Of a DNA stretch of 64,000 nucleotides, positions 26,986-35,805 are shown one piece after another. This stretch comes from Calidifontibacillus oryziterrae (GTDB taxonomy: Bacteria > Bacillota > Bacilli > Bacillales > Bacillaceae_J). The notes under the pieces were generated by a model. That model did not search any database, was not told the origin of the DNA, and was given only the letters and a program-made list of their open reading frames with translations. The translations under genes and the position numbers were made by a program. Within the stretch, counting starts at the first letter, position 1. Every line of letters starts with the position of its first letter. The stretch is from NCBI RefSeq assembly GCF_000331575.1, contig NZ_KB223527.1:345842-409841 (forward strand), given 5' to 3'.

Positions 26986-26988
26986 TTA
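26949..26988. terminator. Bidirectional terminator after the small redox-controlled gene
   Basis: AAAAGCCATTTTTGA pairs with TCAAAAAATGGCTTTT. A-rich and T-rich flanks allow use on both strands. Confidence 0.8.
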
Positions 26989-27030
26989 AAAATCAACAAA
27001 ATATTTATATGCATTGGATAAATCGAACAT
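26986..27030 (-). CDS. Possible 14-aa micropeptide MFDLSNAYKYFVDF
   Basis: The ATG at 27030 stands 7 bases after AAAAAAAGGGGG, an excellent ribosome binding site. The frame ends at TAA 26986-26988, exactly where the terminator hairpin begins. It lies 31 bases after the stop of the 62-aa gene, so it would be the second gene of that transcript. Too short to identify by sequence. A leader or regulatory peptide, or an unused site, is possible. Confidence 0.35.
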   Translation of the reverse strand: MFDLSNAYKYFVDF

Positions 27031-27061
27031 ACTTTGCCCCCTTTTTTTATAAGTAAGCTTT

Positions 27062-27250
27062 TTATACAACGTCTGAATACTGAACGCCCTTTAATTCGAC
27101 CTTCACTGGTTTATGATTTTCGCGCACTAAATCATTCGCAATCTTCTGGATTTGTGTGAAAGCATCCATCATTCCACAAGCTTCGATAGATTGTTCACGT
27201 ATATACATGCTTTTGTTCCTATCTACTAATAAGAACACATATTTTTTCAC
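27062..27250 (-). CDS. Small hypothetical protein, 62 aa, redox/carbon-regulated
   Basis: GTG start at 27250 after AAGGAGAGG; a longer in-frame reading to 27310 runs through the regulatory box and lacks a site. The protein starts KKYVFLLVDRNKSMYIREQS, is soluble, and has a single Cys. No family is recognised. The unusual part is its promoter: an Fnr/Rex-type box about 61 bases upstream of a predicted start, a consensus CcpA cre at the start, and a second Fnr/Rex-type box in the leader. This indicates expression tied to oxygen or NADH and to carbon status. Confidence 0.65.
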   Translation of the reverse strand: MKKYVFLLVDRNKSMYIREQSIEACGMMDAFTQIQKIANDLVRENHKPVKVELKGVQYSDVV

Positions 27251-27283
27251 GGGATTCCTCTCCTTATAATGGTGATCGTGATT

Positions 27284-27299
27284 TGTGAAAATATTCACA
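27284..27299. promoter_or_regulatory. Fnr/Rex-type box 1 in the leader of the 62-aa gene
   Basis: TGTGA-AAATAT-TCACA fits the Fnr/Crp consensus TGTGA-N6-TCACA exactly. With one more base on each side it also matches the Rex site TTGTGAA-N4-TTCACAA at 13 of 14 positions. Confidence 0.65.
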
Positions 27300-27392
27300 T
27301 TGTGACACAAAGAAAAAGATCAGTACAGTATTAAAAAAACGCGTAATTTTGATCAATTCTTCACATTCTTTTGCAACAGTCTAATCTTTCCT

Positions 27393-27414
27393 TGTAAGCG
27401 TTACCTTTATTATA
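27393..27414 (-). promoter_or_regulatory. -10 element and CcpA cre site of the 62-aa gene
   Basis: TATAAT on the minus strand (27409-27414) predicts a start near 27402. TGTAAGCGTTACCT (27393-27406, read on plus) satisfies the cre consensus TGTAARCGYTWNCW at all positions and covers that start. There is no good -35, so an activator is likely. Confidence 0.6.
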
Positions 27415-27455
27415 TATCGTTATTAGCCTTTTTTTCTTTTTGTATTTGACAAATT

Positions 27456-27471
27456 TGTGAATATTATCACA
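27456..27471. promoter_or_regulatory. Fnr/Rex-type box 2
   Basis: TGTGA-ATATTA-TCACA is an exact Fnr-type site. Its centre (27463.5) is about 61 bases upstream of the start predicted from the -10 at 27409, the class I activator position. It overlaps the stop codon of the RraA-like gene. Confidence 0.65.
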
Positions 27472-27961
27472 AAGTTAGCGGCTTTGCGGAAACAACTACA
27501 CCGTCTTCATCAGCGTAGACATAATGACCAGGTGTCCAAATTAAACCACCAAAAGTAGTCGAAACGTTAGTATGACCTTTCCCTTCCTTTTTGCTCTTTA
27601 ACGGCATTGTACCAAGTGCGAATACACCGATATCCATATCGGCAATTTCACCACTATCACGTATCGCTCCATTAATAATTACTCCAGCTAACCCACGAGA
27701 TACAGCAATATCAGCTAAGCGGTCGCCAAGCAAGGCACATTTCTTTGAGCCGCCGCCATTTACAACTAATACAGATCCTTTCGGAATTGTTTCAAGTGCT
27801 TGTTTTACTAAAACATTGTCTTCAAACACTTCTACAGTCTCAATTCTACCAGCAAATTGCTTTTTACCACCATAAGAATTAAATTCTAATTCACAAATGG
27901 ACAGTTCGTCTGAATATTGGTCGCAAAGATCAGCTGTTTTTAGTGATTGTGTTGAATTCAA
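27467..27961 (-). CDS. RraA-like / 4-hydroxy-4-methyl-2-oxoglutarate aldolase family protein
   Basis: About 164 aa, the length of the compact RraA type. Family motifs: KTADLCDQY near the start, GSVLVVNGGGSKKCALLGDRLADIA, then GVIINGAIRDSGEI with the conserved Arg-Asp pair that binds metal and pyruvate-like ligands in the aldolases. TTG at 27961 follows GGGGGG at 7 bases; an ATG five codons earlier lacks a site. Members are either HMG/CHA aldolases or RNase E regulators. Since Firmicutes lack the usual RNase E target, aldolase or oxaloacetate decarboxylase activity is more likely here. Confidence 0.85.
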   Translation of the reverse strand: MNSTQSLKTADLCDQYSDELSICELEFNSYGGKKQFAGRIETVEVFEDNVLVKQALETIPKGSVLVVNGGGSKKCALLGDRLADIAVSRGLAGVIINGAIRDSGEIADMDIGVFALGTMPLKSKKEGKGHTNVSTTFGGLIWTPGHYVYADEDGVVVSAKPLTL

Positions 27962-28047
27962 ATCATATCCCCCCATATCAAATGTATACTAGTCTATTAT
28001 ATATTATTTGTAATATTTTTAAAATATCGACAATATCAAACCAAAAA

Positions 28048-28078
28048 ATAAAAAAGCCACTATGAAGTGACTTTTTTC
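28048..28078. terminator. Terminator of the nitroreductase gene
   Basis: AAAAAGCCACTATGAAGTGA followed by CTTTTTT: complementary arms with an A/T-rich flank on both sides, usable for the minus-strand gene. Confidence 0.75.
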
Positions 28079-28104
28079 TATTTTAAATTCTAAACGTAGC
28101 TATT

Positions 28105-28752
28105 CTATTCGATAATATGTAAAATTTCTGTTATTTCTTTACGTGACAATTGTTTTGGTGTTTCCTTCGGAAAGCCTAATGCAACTACCATATTAATTGT
28201 TTTCTCTTTTGGAATTTGCAAATACTCTCGTAATTGGCTTTCAGCAAATAATACAGGACCTGTCATTGGGCATGAACCTAATCCTTTTGCATGCGCTGCT
28301 AATAATATGTTTTGGACTGCTAAACAGCTGCTTTTAATTCCTTCTTCCTGCCATACTTCCTCTGTTGCTAATTCAATTGGGTCAAATACTTTTTCACGAA
28401 ACTTTGATACGTAAGGTGTCGCTAAACATATAATTAACACTGGGGCACCAGAAAATGCCGTAGCATATGGACCGAACGATTTTACTAACAGCTTTGCTGG
28501 TTTTTCTTGACCCCGTTCAACCGCTTGTTTTGCTTTTTCATGGATAGCATCCCATGTCATTTCTTCAATTTTTTTTATTTTTTCCTTATTTTTAATAACA
28601 ATAAATTCCCATGTTTGTGAGTTTGTATCACTTGGGGCAAATCTTGCACAATCAATCAATTCGATAATATCTTCTGTCGAAACATCTTTATTTTCAAACT
28701 TGCGAATACTTCTTCTTCCGACTACAATTTGTTTGAACTTACTATAATCCAT
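28105..28752 (-). CDS. Nitroreductase-family FMN oxidoreductase
   Basis: A 215-aa cytosolic flavoprotein. FMN-binding signature RRSIRKFENKDV at residues 13-24, the segment ARFAPSDTNSQTWEFIVI, and the late LLAAHAKGLGSCPMTGPV motif with ALGFPKE near the end. Members reduce nitro compounds, quinones or enals with NAD(P)H as dimers; the true substrate is not evident. It is monocistronic, divergent from the FUSC gene and followed by a terminator. Confidence 0.92.
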   Translation of the reverse strand: MDYSKFKQIVVGRRSIRKFENKDVSTEDIIELIDCARFAPSDTNSQTWEFIVIKNKEKIKKIEEMTWDAIHEKAKQAVERGQEKPAKLLVKSFGPYATAFSGAPVLIICLATPYVSKFREKVFDPIELATEEVWQEEGIKSSCLAVQNILLAAHAKGLGSCPMTGPVLFAESQLREYLQIPKEKTINMVVALGFPKETPKQLSRKEITEILHIIE

Positions 28753-28996
28753 TTACGCCTCCATAAACACTAATTTTATTTTCAATTTTTAATTATACCT
28801 TTCTTTATATAAGACAGTACTATAATAATAAAAATTATGGAATATTTGTGGAGATTTTTGCAAATTTACAAAATAAGTATTTTAAAAATGGCGATGTAAA
28901 TGTATATTTGATAGGATTAAGAAAAAATTCACTTTTGTTATTATTACAATTTATTGTTAATAATTAAATCGGCTTGAATAGGAGGAATCCATAGTC

Positions 28997-30022
28997 GTGA
29001 CGTTAGGGCCACGAGTTATTAAAACAGGCATCGCTGTTACACTTGCTTTATATATTTGCTCGTTGTTAAATCTTGAATCAGCTGTTTTTGCCGGAGTTGC
29101 TGCGATTTTTACAATTCAGCCTTCGATTTACCGGACGTGGAAACAAATCTGGGACCAAGTCCAGACGAATACACTTGGTGCAATCATTGCTCTACTAGCA
29201 TTATACTTTCTAGGGAACGATCCTCTCGTTATTGGGCTCGTTATGATCATTGTTATCCTTATTAGCCTAAAATTAAAGATGGAAACAACAATATCACTAA
29301 CGCTAGTTACAGTATTGGCTATCATGAGCGCTCCTGGTAACGAAGACTTAAGCTTTGCACTACATCGCTTTGCGATTATTTTAATTGGAATGATGTCGGC
29401 ATTAGTTGTTAATGTTTTAATTGCCCCACCGAAGTATAAGAAAAATTATTTGGACAGAGTGAATTCTGTTTTCCAAAACATGTCTATTTTAATGCGTACA
29501 TCTATTTCTAATGAAATGACTGAAAAATCATTTCAGGACCAAATGAAACAATTAGAGGATGATCTGTTAAAGCTTGAGGAGCAATACAAGCTTTTTGATG
29601 AAGAACGTGAGAAAATGGCACGATTGAATAATATGAATTTACGAGAGATCGTTGTGTTCAAGCAAATGCTTAAATCTCTCCAGCAGGGCTTTGTTGTACT
29701 AGAAAATATTGATGCGTTTTATTTTCAAAGTAAACCGAGTCCTGAAGAAAATTCAGTATTTGATCAGCATTTAGAGCATTTAATTAAATATCATGAAATA
29801 TTTCTGCTGAAATATGATGGAAAAATAAAAGCTGACGAACCACACCTTGAAGAAGATATCATGGTGCAAACAAATTCTTTCTTGGAAAAAGTAATGGATT
29901 CTTATAATCAAGATCATGAATTAAAAATTCAATTAGCTGTTGTTGGCTCTTCCATTTATAAATATGCTTTTCAAATTGACCGACTAAATCGACTAATTGA
30001 ACAATATCTAAAAAAAGCTTGA
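28997..30022 (+). CDS. Aromatic acid exporter/FUSC-like membrane protein (YgaE-like)
   Basis: A 341-aa protein. Residues 1-150 hold about six membrane helices starting PRVIKTGIAVTLALYICSLL, with the FAGVAAIFTIQPSIYRTWKQ motif of the family. Residues 150-341 form a cytosolic helical domain with coiled-coil character (QMKQLEDDLLKLEEQYKLFDEE). The start is GTG at 28997 after GGAGGA. FUSC/aromatic acid exporters move aromatic carboxylates out of the cell, but substrates of the Bacillus YgaE group are not established. Terminator at 30093-30117. Confidence 0.88.
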   Translation: MTLGPRVIKTGIAVTLALYICSLLNLESAVFAGVAAIFTIQPSIYRTWKQIWDQVQTNTLGAIIALLALYFLGNDPLVIGLVMIIVILISLKLKMETTISLTLVTVLAIMSAPGNEDLSFALHRFAIILIGMMSALVVNVLIAPPKYKKNYLDRVNSVFQNMSILMRTSISNEMTEKSFQDQMKQLEDDLLKLEEQYKLFDEEREKMARLNNMNLREIVVFKQMLKSLQQGFVVLENIDAFYFQSKPSPEENSVFDQHLEHLIKYHEIFLLKYDGKIKADEPHLEEDIMVQTNSFLEKVMDSYNQDHELKIQLAVVGSSIYKYAFQIDRLNRLIEQYLKKA

Positions 30023-30092
30023 TCGAATATAGAAAGCGATCTATGCTATAGTATTTATCCACAGGATCAAATTTTATAATTTCCTAAACACG

Positions 30093-30117
30093 AAAAAGAG
30101 GCGTTCAGCCTCTTTTT
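30093..30117. terminator. Bidirectional terminator
   Basis: AAAAAGAGGC-GTTCA-GCCTCTTTTT between two convergent genes. It overlaps the stop of the FAD dehydrogenase. Confidence 0.9.
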
Positions 30118-31549
30118 AAATTTTTGCAACAATATCACGAGCGATCCAAATACCACACGCACTTGCTTGTGCTAATCCGCGCGTAATTCCTGCTCCATCT
30201 CCACCAAGATATAATCCGGCTATTTCAGATTCAAACTTATCATTTAAGTTTGGTCTTGCAGAATAAAATTTTGCCTCTACTCCGTAAAATAAAGTATGTT
30301 CTGATGCTAATCCTGGTGTGACGTGATTTAAAGCTTCTGTCATTTCAATTAAGCTTTTCATTGTGTTATACGGAAGTACCAATCCAAGATCTCCTGGTAC
30401 TGCCTCCTTCATCGTAGGTTCAATGAAGCTTTCCTTAATTCTCTTTTCAGTAGAACGGCGTCCTTTTAAAATATCACCATACTTTTGCACGATAATACCA
30501 CCACTAGATAACTGATTCGCTAACCGCGATACCTCATGGGCATATTCATTCGGTTCATTAAAGGGCTCAGAAAACTTATGCGATACTAATAAAGCGAAAT
30601 TTGTGTTGTTACTTCCTAATTTCGGATCATTATAGGCATGACCATTAGCCAGCATAATTCCTGAATGATTTTCGACTACAACGTGACCTGAAGGGTTACT
30701 ACAAAATGTTCGGACCGTTGTTCCTACTGATGTATTAAAAATAAACTTTCCTTCGTAAAGATTATTGTTGATCTCTTCCATTACAATATCGGATGTTTCT
30801 ACACGAACTCCAATATCAACCTGGTTGTTATACATTTTTAAGCGGCGCTTCTTTAGGATTTTTGTTAGCCACGCTGAACCATCACGACCAGGTACAATAA
30901 CGACCTTCTTAGCAGTTAGTGATTCACCATTTTTCAGTTGAATTCCAGACACAACTTGCTTACTATCTATCTTCTCTGTCAGTATATCTTCAACCTCTGT
31001 TTTAAAGCGCATTTCAATTTTATCCTGCAAATACTCATAAATATTTTGCATGATTTGAAGGTTTTGTTCCGTACCTAAATGTCGTACTTGAGCTCGTAAT
31101 AGCTTTAGTCCTGCTGCATAGCCCCGTCGCTCAATTTCTTTAACTGCTGGTGTTAAAGGGTCTGTAATAGTTTTTGTTGCACCATGGTTTAAATTTATTT
31201 CATCAACATATTTTATAAGGTCGACAACAACAGACGGTGACAAATAATCAGTCATCCAGCCTCCAAATTCACTAGTAATATTGAATTTCCCATCAGAATA
31301 AGCACCTGCTCCACCAAATCCATTTGTAATAGAACAAGCAGGTAAGCAGCCTGCATATTCTTTTCTACCTGCAGCAGGAGGACATTTCTGAATACTTTTT
31401 TCAAGAATTGGGCAGCGTCTACTGTATATATTATGTCCTTTATCTATAAGTAAAACGTTTGCATTTGGCATTTTTAATGAGAGTTCATAACACGTAAATA
31501 TTCCTGCAGGTCCTGCTCCAACAACAATTACATCATAGTTGTTTTTCAT
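30116..31549 (-). CDS. FAD-dependent dehydrogenase (NAD(FAD)-utilizing, HI0933-like/uncharacterised)
   Basis: A 477-aa flavoprotein. The start MKNNYDVIVVGAGPAGIFTCY contains the Rossmann GxGxxG dinucleotide motif. It follows GGGGGGAAG; a neighbouring ATG one codon upstream is also possible. A Cys-rich loop (SRRCPILEKSIQKCPPAAG and AGCLPACS) near residues 50-80 is typical of this family and may bind a cofactor or metal. The C-terminus has GLYLGGDGAGITRGLAQASACG, the FAD-binding return motif. No partner genes nearby indicate its substrate. Confidence 0.88.
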   Translation of the reverse strand: MKNNYDVIVVGAGPAGIFTCYELSLKMPNANVLLIDKGHNIYSRRCPILEKSIQKCPPAAGRKEYAGCLPACSITNGFGGAGAYSDGKFNITSEFGGWMTDYLSPSVVVDLIKYVDEINLNHGATKTITDPLTPAVKEIERRGYAAGLKLLRAQVRHLGTEQNLQIMQNIYEYLQDKIEMRFKTEVEDILTEKIDSKQVVSGIQLKNGESLTAKKVVIVPGRDGSAWLTKILKKRRLKMYNNQVDIGVRVETSDIVMEEINNNLYEGKFIFNTSVGTTVRTFCSNPSGHVVVENHSGIMLANGHAYNDPKLGSNNTNFALLVSHKFSEPFNEPNEYAHEVSRLANQLSSGGIIVQKYGDILKGRRSTEKRIKESFIEPTMKEAVPGDLGLVLPYNTMKSLIEMTEALNHVTPGLASEHTLFYGVEAKFYSARPNLNDKFESEIAGLYLGGDGAGITRGLAQASACGIWIARDIVAKI

Positions 31550-31928
31550 CATCTTCCCCCCAAACCTAATACTTTGCGTTTCCTTAACCCTCTGATAATA
31601 TATCAAAATACTTTTATACAGTCAAATAAAAAACGAACATTCTTTTTTTCTTTGTTATTTTTTGTTCGTATTTTCGCTTAAGCGCCTATGCTTTTTTTAT
31701 TATTAAGGCAAATTTTATCGAATTCGACATTTATTAACATTTTCCGACAGTTTTCTTTTGTTACTTCTGTTGAACACATTGTATGGTACTATTTACTTGT
31801 ATAAAATTCTATTTTTATCCTTTTATTACAGACACTTTTTTTCAATATACACATAATTTCAATACCAGCATATATAATATAGTGTTTCATAGCTTTGGTT
31901 TTCATATTTATTATAGGAGGATGTCAAA
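31550..31928. other. AT-rich intergenic region, no gene seen
   Basis: A divergent region between the FAD dehydrogenase and a membrane protein. ACGAACA (from 31633) and TGTTCGT form a widely spaced inverted repeat around a T-rich loop. No ORF or known RNA is recognised. Confidence 0.4.
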
Positions 31929-32396
31929 ATGACAGAATATGAAGTGGCCAGTTTATTAGCTTATGGTATTGGGACTATCTTTATTTTTCTACTACTATTT
32001 ATTGTGGTTTACATTCTTAGCTCCTTTGGGTTGTACACAATGGCGAAGCGAGCAGAAATAAAAAATGAATGGCTTGCTTTCGTGCCGATTGGTAATGCTT
32101 ATATTTTAGGGGAATTAATAGACGACAAATTAGATTGGATTACCTTTGGAAAAAGCGGTGGCATAAAGCTTTTGATCATCGCAATTGGATCGATCGTATT
32201 AAATGTTATCCCCATATTAGGTACGCTTTTTTCATTTTTGGTAGGTATTTTCGGTTTTGTTGTATTGCATTGGTTATTTACGAAGTACTCAGAAAATGCT
32301 GTATTAATGACTGTAATAAATATTATTACTGCTGGTATTGCCGGAGCATTTATTATCTTTGCATTACGAAATAAAGATCCAAAAACGATGGTTTAA
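31929..32396 (+). CDS. Hypothetical membrane protein, 155 aa
   Basis: Four membrane segments at about 10-35, 78-97, 98-116 and 125-148. The loop LYTMAKRAEIKNEWLAFVPIGNAYILGELI after TM1 is a pattern of small Firmicute membrane proteins of unknown role. GGAGGAT precedes the ATG. Own terminator at 32406-32438. No function can be given. Confidence 0.75.
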   Translation: MTEYEVASLLAYGIGTIFIFLLLFIVVYILSSFGLYTMAKRAEIKNEWLAFVPIGNAYILGELIDDKLDWITFGKSGGIKLLIIAIGSIVLNVIPILGTLFSFLVGIFGFVVLHWLFTKYSENAVLMTVINIITAGIAGAFIIFALRNKDPKTMV

Positions 32397-32405
32397 TTAT
32401 GTAAT

Positions 32406-32438
32406 AAAAGGGCTGACACTAGGTTGTCAGTCCTTTTT
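32406..32438 (+). terminator. Terminator of the 155-aa membrane protein gene
   Basis: AAAAGGGCTGACA-CTAGGT-TGTCAGTCCTTTTT. Confidence 0.85.
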
Positions 32439-32617
32439 ATTTTGGCCCCAGTTATTCCGCTATACGGATCTTTGTTATAACGTTTGAATCTAGATTAATT
32501 TGCCAATGATAAAAATAGAAATTTTACCACAATAAACCTAAACAACATTTGTAACGTACGTAAAGTATTCTCGTCTAATGAAGCGATATACCAAATAATC
32601 ATTTCAGGAGGAATAAA

Positions 32618-33247
32618 ATGAAAAAAGCAGCGAGCATATTCATTTCATTAGGAGTTTTATTGAGCCTAGTAGCGTGTAATACAGATAACAATAAAACTGT
32701 TGAGGAAAATACTATAGAAAATGACCGAAACGAAACTGAAGTTACCGAAGGTGAGAATAATCGAGAAGGTAATGGAAGTATAGAACTGCCAGAGTTAGAA
32801 AAGCAAAAAACAGTCAAAATGATGATTGAAGGAATGGAAGAAGATAAGCTTGTTACATTAGAACAGCATAAAGAACTAGGATTCTCAACATATATCCCAG
32901 ATGATATGGTTGTTGAGACTAGTCCAGAATCATTCGATGTATTTACAAATTTCGGTGGAAATAAAAATGAAAATGCCAAATTGCAAATTTCAGCAAAAAC
33001 TGTTGAACAAATCACAGAACAAATGGAGATAGAAGGCTTTACAATCGAAGAAACAACTGAAAAGGCCTATGAATTTACAACAAAAGAATTCTCCTTAAAA
33101 AAGGAAGGAATGATCGGTCGTGTGGTGCATTTCCAACATAATGAAAAGGATTACTCACTAATCTATTTCTTTCCTGAAGAATTTGCAGATGGCTTTGGAC
33201 CTAGAGCGGATATAATCGTAAATGAACTTGTTTGGCATGACAAATAG
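32618..33247 (+). CDS. Lipoprotein of unknown function, 209 aa
   Basis: Starts MKKAASIFISLGVLLSLVAC with lipobox LVAC (Cys20), so it is exported and lipid-anchored. An acidic, Asn/Glu-rich low-complexity linker runs to about residue 60. The folded domain follows (HKELGFSTYIPDDMVVE onward), of a kind common in Bacillus lipoproteins. GGAGGAA precedes the ATG. It ends in the bidirectional terminator shared with the convergent nucleotidyltransferase. Role unknown. Confidence 0.8.
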   Translation: MKKAASIFISLGVLLSLVACNTDNNKTVEENTIENDRNETEVTEGENNREGNGSIELPELEKQKTVKMMIEGMEEDKLVTLEQHKELGFSTYIPDDMVVETSPESFDVFTNFGGNKNENAKLQISAKTVEQITEQMEIEGFTIEETTEKAYEFTTKEFSLKKEGMIGRVVHFQHNEKDYSLIYFFPEEFADGFGPRADIIVNELVWHDK

Positions 33248-33277
33248 TGTGAAATTCGCTATAGTAACGTCCTATAA

Positions 33278-33310
33278 AGAAAACCCATTGGTTAACACCA
33301 ATGGGTTACT
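33278..33310. terminator. Bidirectional terminator
   Basis: AACCCATTGGT-TAAC-ACCAATGGGTT, perfect 11-bp stem, with TTTTCTTT on the minus side. Confidence 0.85.
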
Positions 33311-33318
33311 TACTAATT

Positions 33319-34035
33319 TTACATTTTAATCGTTCCATCAATTAAATCATGTATAGTTTTTTCATACTTTACTATACTTCCAACATCTGACCAATATCCT
33401 GATGTTTTAAAACCATAGATCGGAAAGCCGTCATTCATTAACCTTGGAAATAAATCTAAACTAAAATCAAACTTTTCTCCCTTTTTAATGTAGTTGAAAA
33501 TCTTTGGGTCAACAATATAAATCCCTGTGTTTATTTGATTGGAAAAAATCTCGGTTTCTGTTGGTTTTTCTAAAAAACGGACTACTTGGCCTAATTCGTT
33601 AGTTTTAATAATTCCGTATTCTAAAGGATTATGGACGGTTGTTGTAAAAATTGTAAGCAAAGATTGTTTTTCATAATGAAACTGTATACCTCTCATTAAA
33701 TCAAAATCGGTAATTACATCGCCGCAAATTGCTACAAATGGTTCAGTTAAAAATTCTTCTGCATTTTTTATACTACCCGCAGTACCTAATGGAGATCGTT
33801 CCTCGTAATAAGAAAGTCGCACCCCAAATTCTTCACCATCACCAAAATAGTTCATGATCTTATCAGATAAATATTGAACTGTTACAGCAATTTCTGTGAT
33901 TCCATACCTCTTTAAATACTCGACACAATACTCCATAACTGGCTTTTCTAAAATTGGAATCATTGGCTTTGGTAAATGATCTGTTAAAGGCCTCAATCTT
34001 TTACCTTTTCCACCAGCAATAATAACTCCTTTCAT
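33319..34035 (-). CDS. Sugar-nucleotidyltransferase (mannose-1-phosphate guanylyltransferase-like)
   Basis: A 238-aa cytosolic enzyme that joins a sugar-1-phosphate to an NTP. Nucleotide-binding signature GGKGKRLRPLTDHLPKPMIP at residues 8-27, and the catalytic metal Asp in CGDVITDFD. The sugar-site motif EKPTE is at mid-length, then NTGIYI and a conserved WSDVG near the end. Short length without a left-handed beta-helix fits RmlA/ManC-like or HddC-like enzymes. No sugar-pathway genes are nearby, so the sugar is unknown. Confidence 0.88.
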   Translation of the reverse strand: MKGVIIAGGKGKRLRPLTDHLPKPMIPILEKPVMEYCVEYLKRYGITEIAVTVQYLSDKIMNYFGDGEEFGVRLSYYEERSPLGTAGSIKNAEEFLTEPFVAICGDVITDFDLMRGIQFHYEKQSLLTIFTTTVHNPLEYGIIKTNELGQVVRFLEKPTETEIFSNQINTGIYIVDPKIFNYIKKGEKFDFSLDLFPRLMNDGFPIYGFKTSGYWSDVGSIVKYEKTIHDLIDGTIKM

Positions 34036-34145
34036 CTTATCACCTTACCATTATAGTTTTTGGTAATGTACTAGACAGTAGTTATTTACATATATGGCTA
34101 CCACCACATATTATGTACTGGAAAAGCTTTGTATTCCGATTATAA

Positions 34146-35591
34146 TCATCCTACTTGTTCAACATTATCATTCAGTGGAATCTTTACTTGTATCGTTGTT
34201 CCTTTACCCACTTCAGATTCGATTGTAAATTCGCCATTAAGCAAGCTAGCCCGTTCATGCATCCCAATCAAACCCATACCCTTTCTTTCTTTGTTTACTT
34301 CTTTTACATTAAATCCGTTCCCCTCATCTCTAATAACCATTTCAAGCTTGTCTTCATAGTCACAAATTGATAAATAAACCTTTTTTGCATTAGCATATTT
34401 GGCAATATTATTGAATGCTTCCTGACATATTCGGTACAAATACATTTCAATCGTATCACTATAACGTTTTTTTACATGGGAGCATACTTGTAAATCAACT
34501 TCAAAACCAAAACTTTTTTGAAACTTCTCTATCAATGAACGAATAGCTGGGATCAATCCTAGGTCATCGAGAGTACTTGGACGTAACTTCAATGCGATAT
34601 TTTTAACCTCTTCCATCGCTGCTGACACCATTTTTTCGATATTTTGGATATGGTTTTTTAATTTATCCTCTTTAGCCATCTCATTTAGTAATTTCGATGT
34701 AACTAAAATACTATACAAAGATTGTCCTACACTATCGTGAAGATCCTGCGAGACCCTTTTTCGCTCACGATCTTCTGCTTGAATAATTTTTTGCTTCACA
34801 ATTTTATGAAAGTCTTTTTCCTTTTCCGATAACAGTTTTCTTGAATGAATAACCTCTCGGTAAAGCTCCAACAAATCTGGTGAAAATAATCTCATATCTG
34901 TCTCATCATTATCTAAGCTTTGAACACGCTCTTTAAAAACTTTTAAGCTATGTGTATATTGCCGTAGTATCAAATAGGTTGCAAATAAAGAGAATAATAG
35001 CAGTAAAATAATGAGCAAAATTTTGTCTTGAAAATAAGCCCAAAAATCAGTGTAAACAGAATTTATTTCAATATTACCCCAAACATGACCAATAACTTCT
35101 CCGTTTCTCAGTAACGGATGAATAATTGCAACAACTTGCCCATCTCTTGTTTGCGAATAATCACGAAATTTATATGGTTGCTTAGTCTCGTAAACAATTC
35201 TAGCTTTCGAATCAGTGGAAATATCGATTAACTCATCCTGATTAAAATTAGGACCAAATGCAATGATTGAATTTAGCTCCTTTGAATAATACCCTGCTCC
35301 ATATGTTGGAAAAGCCTGTGTAATTTGATCTATAACAGGCTGCAGCTTTTGATTTAATATCAATTTTCTTTGTTCGAAGCTTAGATCTGTTTTTAAATCA
35401 AGCAATTGATTATAGTCCTCTTGAAGATGTGCATCTAAGAGAATTGCAATTGCTTCGACTTTCTCAAATTCCTTTTCTATCATCGTCTTCCAATGATCAT
35501 ATATATTGTTGGCAACCATAAAAGTAGTAACAAAAACAACTAACAAAATGGTATGAATATAAAATCTCTTCTTGAATGTCATAGTAAACAT
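34146..35591 (-). CDS. Sensor histidine kinase, NarX/LiaS (HisKA_3) type
   Basis: A 481-aa membrane kinase. TM1 at about 10-30, an extracytoplasmic sensor domain (30-190, with YSKELNSIIAFGPNF like double-Cache/GAPES sensors), and TM2 at about 193-212. Then comes the HisKA_3 dimerisation helix with phospho-acceptor His in SQDLHDSVGQSLYS, and an ATPase domain with N box EAFNNIAKYANA and G boxes DEGNGF and GMGLIGMHERA. Partner regulators of this type are LuxR-like, but none is next to it; it appears to be an orphan in this window. The signal is unknown. Confidence 0.92.
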   Translation of the reverse strand: MFTMTFKKRFYIHTILLVVFVTTFMVANNIYDHWKTMIEKEFEKVEAIAILLDAHLQEDYNQLLDLKTDLSFEQRKLILNQKLQPVIDQITQAFPTYGAGYYSKELNSIIAFGPNFNQDELIDISTDSKARIVYETKQPYKFRDYSQTRDGQVVAIIHPLLRNGEVIGHVWGNIEINSVYTDFWAYFQDKILLIILLLLFSLFATYLILRQYTHSLKVFKERVQSLDNDETDMRLFSPDLLELYREVIHSRKLLSEKEKDFHKIVKQKIIQAEDRERKRVSQDLHDSVGQSLYSILVTSKLLNEMAKEDKLKNHIQNIEKMVSAAMEEVKNIALKLRPSTLDDLGLIPAIRSLIEKFQKSFGFEVDLQVCSHVKKRYSDTIEMYLYRICQEAFNNIAKYANAKKVYLSICDYEDKLEMVIRDEGNGFNVKEVNKERKGMGLIGMHERASLLNGEFTIESEVGKGTTIQVKIPLNDNVEQVG

Positions 35592-35747
35592 TAAAGTCCA
35601 CTCTCTCTAAACAAAATTACATGATCGAACAAACAGCTAAAAAAATCCAAATTTGTAGATATTTATATCATAATGGAATTTCTAGAAAAAATAAATAGTT
35701 TTTTGAAATATTTGAATATTAAGGTAATATGATTATTTAGACCTAAA

Positions 35748-35776
35748 ATTACCACCTTTTTAAGGTGGTAATAGTA
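35748..35776 (-). terminator. Terminator of topB
   Basis: ATTACCACCTT-TTT-AAGGTGGTAAT, with TTTTAG on the minus side. Confidence 0.75.
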
Positions 35777-35805
35777 CTTTTGTAAGATTATTTTGTTCAA
35801 GCTTC

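Noticed and set aside
31630-31680. LexA/SOS box from CGAACA and TGTTCG
   Set aside because: The half sites are more than 20 bases apart, unlike the CGAAC-N4-GTTCG operator.
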